Shown here piece after piece: positions 57,537-64,000 of a stretch of DNA of 64,000 nt. A model generated the notes under the pieces. It saw nothing but the letters and a program-made list of their open reading frames with translations, was not told the DNA's origin and did no database searches. The position numbers and the translations under genes were made by a program. How positions within the stretch are numbered: the stretch's first letter is position 1; each line of letters opens with the position of its first letter. Source of the DNA: Thermogladius sp023256015 (lineage in GTDB: Archaea > Thermoproteota > Thermoprotei_A > Sulfolobales > Desulfurococcaceae); assembly GCF_051131135.1 (NCBI RefSeq), contig NZ_CP151274.1, positions 620,001-684,000 on the forward strand, read 5' to 3'.

Positions 57537-58403
57537 TCAGCCTCGCACAGCCCCCATTCTCATCGCTTCGCCGATGTACCTCTGCGCCACTACGTAGATC
57601 ACTATCGTGGGTATAGCGAAGAGTATGGCGTTAGCGGCGAACCTGGCCGGGAGCTCCAGTCCCCTGGCCCCGAAGGCGGTCTGGAAGATGTACTGCGCCA
57701 GCGTGCTGACGCCGAGGAAGTTAGCTAGGATGAACTCGCCCCAGGCGCTCATGAACGCGAACAGGGTTATTATGATGATTGCCGACCTGGAGGCGGGCAG
57801 AATCACCCTGAACACGATCGTAGTCCAGCTCGCGCCGTCCATGAAGGCGGCCTCGTCCAGCTCCTTCGGTAGGCTGTCGAAGTAGGTCTTCAGCAACCAG
57901 GTCATGAAAGGTACCAGCCCGGAGCTGTAGATCACCGGGAGTACGAACATGTTCCCCAGCACCGGTACGCCCATGGCGTTGAGCCTCAGCAGGAATATGT
58001 ACAGCGCCACCGTCGCCATGATGCCGAAGCCGCCGCCCACCTGGCTCATTATCAGGTAGACGTAGAGCAGGGAGTCCCTGCCCCAGAACCTGAACCTCGA
58101 GAACCCGTAGGCGGCTGGCGTGATTACGATGACCGATATCAGTATGGTGAGGAACGCTACGACGAGGCTCGTGACGAGAGACTTGACGAACTCCGGGTCC
58201 CTCAGGACCTGGACGTACCTCCATGGGTCCACCCCGTACTCCTCCAGCTGGCTGAGGCTGGTTAGGAATATCCCCTCCTTCCCAAGGACCGACATGAGGA
58301 ACGCGTAGGCTACCGGGTACAGTAGTATCGAGACTACCAGTACGCCGGCTACCGTCAGGGCGACTCTCAGCATTATGCTAGTGAAGGTGATAGACCTCAC
58401 CAC
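57537..58403 (-). CDS. malG: ABC sugar importer permease (MalG-like)
   Basis: A 288-residue inner-membrane subunit with six predicted transmembrane helices and the EAA loop DSLPKELDEAAFMDGASW (about residues 180-197) that contacts the ATPase. The C-terminus ends AQRYIGEAMRMGAVRG, typical of MalG. It overlaps the malF gene by 7 nt, and malE lies upstream; the order malE-malF-malG is the usual one. Confidence 0.93.
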   Translation of the reverse strand: MVRSITFTSIMLRVALTVAGVLVVSILLYPVAYAFLMSVLGKEGIFLTSLSQLEEYGVDPWRYVQVLRDPEFVKSLVTSLVVAFLTILISVIVITPAAYGFSRFRFWGRDSLLYVYLIMSQVGGGFGIMATVALYIFLLRLNAMGVPVLGNMFVLPVIYSSGLVPFMTWLLKTYFDSLPKELDEAAFMDGASWTTIVFRVILPASRSAIIIITLFAFMSAWGEFILANFLGVSTLAQYIFQTAFGARGLELPARFAANAILFAIPTIVIYVVAQRYIGEAMRMGAVRG

Positions 58404-59839
58404 CCTCTACCACCCCTCCTACTGTAGTAGAACCATAGAGCTACGTACGCGAGTATTATCAAGACCACGACCACGTACGTCGCCGCCGCGTAGCCGTACT
58501 GCTTGTCTATGGTCACCCTGTCGTAGCCGAAGAGTAGCAGAACCTCGTTCGCGTTCCCTGTTGCGGAGCCGAGGTAGGGGACGGCTATAGTCTTTGTGGG
58601 CCCGCCGCCGTTTATGAGCAGCGGCACCATGAAGGCCTGGAGAGAGGCGCCTGTTGTCAGTATTGTGGCTAGTACCAGGGGCCTGGATACCAGCGGTAGA
58701 ACCACGTGCCTCATCCTGAAGAAGAGGCTGGCCCCGTCTATGTAGGATGCCTCGATCAAGTCCTTGGAGACGCCCGAGAGAGCCCCCATTGTCACGGTCA
58801 TTATGAACGGGTAGGCTAGCCAGGCCTCGAACAGGTTGTAGACTAGGAAGGCGTGCCACTCGTTGTTGTTTATGTCTAGGTGGAACGCCGCGCCCAGTGG
58901 TCCGCTGGGGTAGAATATGTACTTCCACATCATTCCAGAGAGGAGTATCGGTAGAGCCCACGGCGTAAGGAGCAGGCCTCTCCACACCCTCCTACCGTAG
59001 ACTAGCGGCGTGGAGTACAGGAAGGCCAGTAGTACTCCGACGGAGACTTTCAAGGGGACGCTCGTAGCCACGAAGAGGAGCGTCTTGTAGAGCGAGTAGA
59101 CGAACCTGGGGTCCGTGAAGAGCTTCTGGAAGTTGCTCAAGCCCGCGAAGTGCATCTCCACGCCGTACTTGTCGGCTTCTAGGCTCTTGATCACCGAGTT
59201 GAAGTAGCCCTTGTAGTCCGTCTCGATGGACTTGAAGTACGCCTCGCTAGCCGAGACGATGCTCAGCCCCATCGACGTCAAGTTGAGTATCCTGTTGGGG
59301 TCCTGTAGCGTGGGGAGGTAAGAGGAGAGCTCCATGAGCCTGGTCAGGTTAGACTCTACGGCAGAGCTGATAATGGTCTTGTCCGTGGGGTACCCCAGGG
59401 CCGTGCAGTTGAACGCCTTCTCGAAGTCGCTCAGTATACTCGGCAGCATGTTCGCCTTGTTGTAGAGGTCTGAGACCGCCAGCTGGTACTCGAGGCTCGA
59501 GGGGCTCGTCCCGTTAGAGACCATGTTGTATATGTTCGCGAGGCTCTGGTTTATCGAGGTCAACAGCTCGTCCACGCGCTTGACCGTGCCAACGGCCCTC
59601 TCGACGTACGACGCGTTGTCTCTGAGGGCCTCCGCGCACGCTATGGCGTTGTTGATCGACCCGACTAACTGTGGGTTCGGGGCTATGTTTACGTCGTTCG
59701 CGTTAGTGAAGGCTATCCCTATCGAGAATAGGATTGGCCATACAGAGAAGAACAGGTAGAGGGCTATACTAGCGACGACGAGAGAGTAGGCTACTCTCCT
59801 AGGGTAGAGTACCTCGGCCCTGGTCTTGCGAGAGGGCAT
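58397..59839 (-). CDS. malF: ABC sugar importer permease (MalF-like)
   Basis: A 480-residue permease. After the first transmembrane helix (SLVVASIALYLFFSVWPIL) there is an extracytoplasmic insertion of about 170 residues predicted to be helical/coiled coil, rich in Asn and Ser. Then comes the canonical bundle with the EAA loop GVSKDLIEASYIDGASLFFR. The large external P2-like insertion is typical of MalF. The gene overlaps malG and is 32 nt downstream of malE. Confidence 0.92.
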   Translation of the reverse strand: MPSRKTRAEVLYPRRVAYSLVVASIALYLFFSVWPILFSIGIAFTNANDVNIAPNPQLVGSINNAIACAEALRDNASYVERAVGTVKRVDELLTSINQSLANIYNMVSNGTSPSSLEYQLAVSDLYNKANMLPSILSDFEKAFNCTALGYPTDKTIISSAVESNLTRLMELSSYLPTLQDPNRILNLTSMGLSIVSASEAYFKSIETDYKGYFNSVIKSLEADKYGVEMHFAGLSNFQKLFTDPRFVYSLYKTLLFVATSVPLKVSVGVLLAFLYSTPLVYGRRVWRGLLLTPWALPILLSGMMWKYIFYPSGPLGAAFHLDINNNEWHAFLVYNLFEAWLAYPFIMTVTMGALSGVSKDLIEASYIDGASLFFRMRHVVLPLVSRPLVLATILTTGASLQAFMVPLLINGGGPTKTIAVPYLGSATGNANEVLLLFGYDRVTIDKQYGYAAATYVVVVLIILAYVALWFYYSRRGGRGW

Positions 59840-59871
59840 CTTGACCCCCCGATGGGAAGTCGGGAAAAAAG

Positions 59872-61404
59872 CTACGTGGTCAACGTAGACAGGGCCTGCA
59901 CTATAGCGGCGTAGGCCTGGTCTAGCTGCGGCCCGACCTGGGCTACGGCTGCCTGTATAGCCTCGCTCTGCGGCTTACCGGCGCTCATGGCACTGGTGTA
60001 CGCGTTTATGACGGCGTTCAGGTAGGTGCCCACGTTCCACACGACGTCCATCTTGGGCGAGTTCGGCATCGGGGTACTGTTGATGACCGCCTGAGCGAAG
60101 CCGTAGACGATGGGGTACTTGTCCTTGTTGGCCTCGAGGTACTGTAGAACGCTCAGTTTGACGGGGACGTAGCCGTTCTCGACCATGAGAGTCTTGAGGT
60201 CGTCGTCGTTGAGCCCGACGTAGAGGGTGAAGAGTATGGACGCAAGCACCCTGTTCTTGCCGCCCTGCTCAGCCAGGGCTGTTATGTACATGTTCCTGAA
60301 ACCGCTGAACGGCTTTGGTATGTACTTTGTGTTGTTTACGATGATCGGCGGTATCGCCTCGACGATCACGTTGTTAAGACCGATGGTCTGGTTTATGCCG
60401 GCCAGGTTCCAGGGGCCTGTTATGATCATTGGGGCCTTCTCGGTGAAGAACAGGTTGGGCTGAGTGGGTGCGCCCAGGTCCTGGTAGTAGAGGTAGGGCA
60501 GTATGTTCTCGATGAAGAATACCAGGCCCTCTTTCGTCTGCGTCGAGTTGACACCTATCGTGTCGGTTAACTGGTCGTACCAGTACCCTCCGAACGCTGT
60601 TATCCACGGGTATATGTGGTAGGGGTCTATCTGGTACGCCAGCCCGTACTTCTCCTGCGCCGGGTTGTAGAACTGCTGCATTATGGCCTTCATCTCGTCG
60701 AATGTGGTCGGGGGCGTCGAGACCATCTTCTTGTTTATGATCAAGGCTATGGCCTCGCCAGCGTATGGTACGCCGTACATCTTGAGCTTGTACGTGACGG
60801 CCGCGCCGGCCACGGGTAGGAGCTGGGCCCTGATGTCCTGGATCGACTCGGGCGGCAGGTACTTGTCCAGGGCGACTATCCTACCGGCGTCGGCGAAGCT
60901 GCCTATCCAGTCGTGGGCCCACGTGAAAACGTCCGGGCCGGCGCCCGGCTGCCCCACGGCCACGGCGGCTATCACAGCGGACTTCAGGGAGTTCATGTCG
61001 GCGTAGGGCTTAACGGTGACCTTGATGCACGGGTACTCCTTCATGAAGTCCTGTATAACCTTGTTGAAGGCCGGTATCTCGTTGCTAGCCAGGGCGTGGC
61101 CGAATATTATCTCGACGCTGCCAGCCGGTATACTCCCGGACTTGCACGCGGCGACGAAGTTTGCCAGGTCGCTGGAAACCCTGATAGTAGTGTTGCCTAT
61201 GGTGAGGGTTGGAACGGCCGGCGTAGTAGTCGTTGTCGTGGTGGTCGTAGTGGTGGTCGTGGTCGTAGTAGTCGTTGTCGTCGCGGGCGGGGTGGTCGTG
61301 GGGGGCGCTGAGGGTTTAGAGGTCGCGAAGTACATCGCCACGCCTATCGCTGCTAGAACGATTACGATAACGATCAGTACGGCTTGTACCTTCGTTAACG
61401 CGTA
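59872..61404 (-). CDS. malE: ABC sugar importer substrate-binding protein (MalE-like)
   Basis: About 510 residues from ATG 61404 (MYALTKVQAVLIVIVIVL); the frame extends to 61443, but the upstream TATA-like GTTTAAAT (minus strand, about 61446-61453) favours the shorter form. An N-terminal membrane anchor is followed by a linker with roughly 20 consecutive Thr residues and then a periplasmic-binding-protein fold (EIIFGHALASNEIPAFNKVI; GPDVFTWAHDWIGSFADAG). It captures maltodextrins for MalFGK. N-terminal anchoring with a Thr stalk is common in crenarchaeal binding proteins. Confidence 0.92.
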   Translation of the reverse strand, partial: YALTKVQAVLIVIVIVLAAIGVAMYFATSKPSAPPTTTPPATTTTTTTTTTTTTTTTTTTTPAVPTLTIGNTTIRVSSDLANFVAACKSGSIPAGSVEIIFGHALASNEIPAFNKVIQDFMKEYPCIKVTVKPYADMNSLKSAVIAAVAVGQPGAGPDVFTWAHDWIGSFADAGRIVALDKYLPPESIQDIRAQLLPVAGAAVTYKLKMYGVPYAGEAIALIINKKMVSTPPTTFDEMKAIMQQFYNPAQEKYGLAYQIDPYHIYPWITAFGGYWYDQLTDTIGVNSTQTKEGLVFFIENILPYLYYQDLGAPTQPNLFFTEKAPMIITGPWNLAGINQTIGLNNVIVEAIPPIIVNNTKYIPKPFSGFRNMYITALAEQGGKNRVLASILFTLYVGLNDDDLKTLMVENGYVPVKLSVLQYLEANKDKYPIVYGFAQAVINSTPMPNSPKMDVVWNVGTYLNAVINAYTSAMSAGKPQSEAIQAAVAQVGPQLDQAYAAIVQALSTLTT

Positions 61405-61504
61405 CATAGCGCACTCGCCAATATATAAAATCATTACACGCAATTATTTAAACGTGTTTGGTCGGCGCGGAGAGGGGCGCCCGCGGGCTCCTTGAATTGG
61501 GTGT

Positions 61505-63622
61505 TTAAATAACGTAGAGGACTGACAGGCCGCTGACTACCCCCGGGGTCGCTTCATCTACCGGTTTAACCACTAGGGCGTAGAACCCTTTCTCGAGCCA
61601 CGCCGGGAGCTCGAGGCTGTTGAGGCCAGGGCTCAGAACAAAGCTCAGTACAGGGCTGGAACCCATGTCGTAGACCAAGACCCCGTTCCATGGGCGCAGC
61701 CTCACCAGTACGGCCTGGAGGCTGGCGTTGTACGTGTTGACCAGCGTCACGTTGTAGCCCCTGTAAGCGTAGGCGTACAAGGGCTGATCGTACCCCCCGT
61801 ACGACAGTACTACCGGTGGCCTTGCGGGGGAGACGAACACCCTCAACGTAGCTGAGCCGTTGTAGAGTGACAGGACTATAGGGGCGGGGGGTGCTGGGAG
61901 GCCTAGTCTCACGGCGTAGGCGGTCAAGTTGAAGTACAGCGGGCTTCCGACAGTAGACGGGACGCTGCTCCCAGTGCACGTCAGGTTCCAGGAGGACTCC
62001 ACCGGCGTGCGCGCGAGCGTGTCCAGTACTATGAGGTCGCGGGTCGGCGCGTAGAGGACTGTGGACGACCCGTACCCGAGCTCTACTCGGACTCCCCCAG
62101 CCGCGCTGACGTTGAGGAGGGCCCTCGGAGTCAGGTAGTCCGACACGACCTTGTAGCCCAGCGTGTACCACGGCTTCTGGAGGAGGGGTGGGGGGCTGTA
62201 GTCGACGAGTCTCTCTACAGTGGCGTTGAAGGACTCGGGGACGGGGGCGGCGACGTAGGGGGGTGGGGCCACGGTGAGGGTGTCGAGCGCCAGGGTCACG
62301 GCTACGCTGGCTACGGCTACCTGCTCTGTGAGCGGCGGGAACAAGTAGGTGCCCGCCGCTAGGACTACAAGGTAGTCGCTCGTGGAGAAGACACCCGCCG
62401 CGTTGGCCGTGTAGAAGGGCCTCCCCGGGAGCGAGGATATGACGGTCGCGTTGGTGAAGGAGTACAGCCTGGTGGAGTTGAAGCCCCCCGACACCCCTGT
62501 CTTGACCACGTAGGCGTTGAGGCTGGCGTTCGAGATGAAGGTGGAGTAGGGGGCGAGCACTACGGGGGTAAGGGTCGGGAGGCCGAGGTAGTCGTCCAGC
62601 ACAGCGTCGCACGCGTTGGTGCCGGGGACGTAGAAGGGGACGGTCACAGTGGGGTTCGGGGGGAAGACTATTGCGGGTAAGCGGACCTCGACAGAGGCGG
62701 TCCCGTTGAGTAGCAGGGCGTAGGGGCCGGCAGGCTTGAACCTGAGGGCCACGTAGAAGGACGCCAGGGGTATGGTGGTGCCCGACTCCAGGCTGGGGTA
62801 CCAGTAGTACACGTAGCCCTTGCTGAGGCCGTAGACCTCTATGTAGAGGTCGACGGGGTAGCCCCCCAGGTCCAGCCTCTTGTAGTAGAAGACCTTGTCG
62901 AAGAAGCCGGCCTCCTGGAGGGAGCAGGGGATGACCGCCCAGCCGCCGATGTCGAAGTACACTGCGGGGCAGCTGTTGTATGGCCAGCCAGCCTGTTTCA
63001 CGGTCAGGTACAAGGTCAGTTGCGTGCCGAGCCTGACCCTCGTGTAGTTGAGGGGGCTGGAGCCCGAGAGTACCAGCAGGGGCGAGTTGCTCAGTGGGTC
63101 GTAGACCTCTCTGAGGCCCGCGGGACCCCACACTAGGGGGCCGGCAACTCTCAGGGAGTCCACGACGTCCCGGTCTATGAACGCCCTCCCCGCCAGGGCA
63201 GGGTTGAGGGAGGCGAGTAGGGGGTCTCTACCGGGCGTGTAGACGTAGGTGGCGCCGTTCCCCGTCACCAGGATGGGCCTGAAAACCTCCCCGCTGTAGC
63301 CGCGTACAAGGGGTAGCAGCGTCGAGTTGAGGACCGGCAGGTCCAGCTCCCTCACGTCCACGGTCCCGTTCGAGTACTCCAGCAAGAGGTGCTTGAGGGT
63401 GAAGGGCCTGAGGGGCGTGACGTTCAGGTAGAGGGTGTCCCCGGACAGGGCGAGCGTCATCAGGGGCGGGCTCGAGGCCTCCCCCAGCGCACCCCCCGCT
63501 CTACTGGCGGCGTAGTCGAAGGTGTTCGAGAACTCCAACAGCTTCCCGGCTACCGCCAGGCCCACGACTACCATCGCTATGAGGGCGAGGTAGAGGCCCA
63601 CCACTGTGCTGACCGCTCTCAA
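61505..63622 (-). CDS. large surface protein with archaeal pilin-like N-terminus
   Basis: A 705-residue protein that begins MRAVSTVVGLYLALIAMVVVGLAVAGK, resembling the N-terminal H-domain of archaeal type IV pilins (RAVS-V-G followed by about 20 hydrophobic residues). The rest is beta-rich, high in Pro, Tyr, Thr and Val, with many sequons, as in S-layer or adhesin proteins. At 705 residues it is far larger than ordinary pilins. It overlaps the upstream 109-residue gene by 4 nt, which also starts with a pilin-like hydrophobic segment. No C-terminal membrane helix. The function (adhesin or minor pilin) is inference. Confidence 0.72.
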   Translation of the reverse strand: MRAVSTVVGLYLALIAMVVVGLAVAGKLLEFSNTFDYAASRAGGALGEASSPPLMTLALSGDTLYLNVTPLRPFTLKHLLLEYSNGTVDVRELDLPVLNSTLLPLVRGYSGEVFRPILVTGNGATYVYTPGRDPLLASLNPALAGRAFIDRDVVDSLRVAGPLVWGPAGLREVYDPLSNSPLLVLSGSSPLNYTRVRLGTQLTLYLTVKQAGWPYNSCPAVYFDIGGWAVIPCSLQEAGFFDKVFYYKRLDLGGYPVDLYIEVYGLSKGYVYYWYPSLESGTTIPLASFYVALRFKPAGPYALLLNGTASVEVRLPAIVFPPNPTVTVPFYVPGTNACDAVLDDYLGLPTLTPVVLAPYSTFISNASLNAYVVKTGVSGGFNSTRLYSFTNATVISSLPGRPFYTANAAGVFSTSDYLVVLAAGTYLFPPLTEQVAVASVAVTLALDTLTVAPPPYVAAPVPESFNATVERLVDYSPPPLLQKPWYTLGYKVVSDYLTPRALLNVSAAGGVRVELGYGSSTVLYAPTRDLIVLDTLARTPVESSWNLTCTGSSVPSTVGSPLYFNLTAYAVRLGLPAPPAPIVLSLYNGSATLRVFVSPARPPVVLSYGGYDQPLYAYAYRGYNVTLVNTYNASLQAVLVRLRPWNGVLVYDMGSSPVLSFVLSPGLNSLELPAWLEKGFYALVVKPVDEATPGVVSGLSVLYVI

Positions 63623-63948
63623 GGCGACGCCACCAGGGCCCCTCTACTCGTCTCGAGCACGAGCCTCCCGTCGCTGCTAGGGGCCCTCACGAGCGCCCCG
63701 TCCACCAGCCTGTCCACGAGTGTCCACGACCCGCTGACGTAGGCCTCGACCCCGCTCTTCAGCGCGGCGGGGCATCCCTGGTAGTAGGCGTACACGTAGC
63801 CGCCGCTGTAGGCCACGTAGGCGAGCCTCCCGCACTGGTACTCCACCCCGCTGAGAGCCCCCTCGGCGTTGATGACCGAGGCCAGCACGAGCCCGAAGCC
63901 CGCGAGCGTAGCTAGGAGGGCTAGAGAGGCAGCGACGAACTCCTCCAC
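63619..63948 (-). CDS. small pilin-like membrane protein
   Basis: A 109-residue protein from GTG 63948 (MEEFVAASLALLATLAGFGLVLASVI). One long N-terminal hydrophobic helix preceded by two acidic residues is followed by a compact domain with two Cys (EYQCGRLAY; YYQGCPAAL) that may form a disulfide. This resembles a small archaeal pilin or pseudopilin. It overlaps the next gene by 4 nt, so both are likely parts of one surface structure whose other genes lie beyond the window edge. Confidence 0.65.
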   Translation of the reverse strand: MEEFVAASLALLATLAGFGLVLASVINAEGALSGVEYQCGRLAYVAYSGGYVYAYYQGCPAALKSGVEAYVSGSWTLVDRLVDGALVRAPSSDGRLVLETSRGALVASP

Positions 63949-64000
63949 TAGACCACCCTACCCTAAGGCCGGCTGTTGAGGAGCCCAGTGGGGCGAAAGT

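Noticed and set aside
61566..63131. 521-codon open frame overlapping the large pilin-like gene, and similar long frames opposite GH57, fttA and polB
   Set aside because: They are shadows of GC-rich genes: Arg/Pro-rich, no domains, and fully contained in convincing coding sequences.
63949..64000. C-terminus of another minus-strand gene at the right edge
   Set aside because: Two frames end in stops here (for example near 63965), but fewer than 20 codons are visible and none can be recognised.

Overview
The window comes from a hyperthermophilic crenarchaeon. The evidence is a one-polypeptide reverse gyrase, two Alba chromatin proteins, archaeal family-B DNA polymerase, RadA, DnaG, glycerol-1-phosphate dehydrogenase (archaeal ether lipids), the KH/beta-CASP termination nuclease FttA, an archaeal SRP RNA, an intron-containing tRNA, and TATA boxes about 25 nt upstream of many starts. 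Many TTG/GTG starts, moderately high GC and the gene content fit the Desulfurococcales; the genus is not settled by the sequence.

Layout. 1-0.5 kb: the end of a Thr-rich surface protein and a 5S rRNA. 0.5-7 kb: small membrane and housekeeping genes (methionine aminopeptidase, tyrS, tsr3, alba) with tRNA-Ala, RNase P RNA and two guide sRNAs. 7-11 kb: reverse gyrase divergent from a second alba. 11-15 kb: poorly known small genes separated by four box C/D sRNAs. 15-19 kb: an ABC exporter and regulators. 19-28 kb: an XPB-like helicase, HIT protein, prepilin-type peptidase, radA, thrS, a short TFB-like protein, a proteasome beta subunit and two more C/D sRNAs. 28-33 kb: a large secreted subtilase, endonuclease V and tRNA-Arg. 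33-51 kb: mostly informational genes (NOG1-like GTPase, rtcA, nadM, fttA-psmB, egsA, FKBP, PUA protein, LSm-L37e, dnaG, polB, pelota). 51-52.7 kb: SRP RNA and thrC. 52.8-61.4 kb: a maltodextrin module made of a membrane-anchored GH57 amylase/pullulanase and an ABC importer (malK, malG, malF, malE). 61.5-64 kb: pilin-like surface proteins.

How the genes fit together. Secreted subtilase and GH57 enzyme would degrade protein and starch outside the cell, and MalEFGK would import the oligosaccharides. The surface enzyme, the binding protein and the truncated protein at the left edge all carry Thr-rich stalks next to a membrane segment.

The strongest under-annotated content is in the gaps. I read seven box C/D sRNAs and one H/ACA sRNA, each with a TATA-like element about 25 nt upstream. 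One C/D guide is complementary over 13 nt to the D-arm of the tRNA-Arg encoded in this same window, and another appears to carry two guides for neighbouring sites around the 16S 530 loop. Other notable points: a proteasome beta subunit in which the catalytic Thr1 position is Gly, a 57-codon zinc-ribbon frame with no canonical start codon, and several operator-like palindromes at promoters. I found no CRISPR array, insertion sequence, integrase or replication initiator gene.
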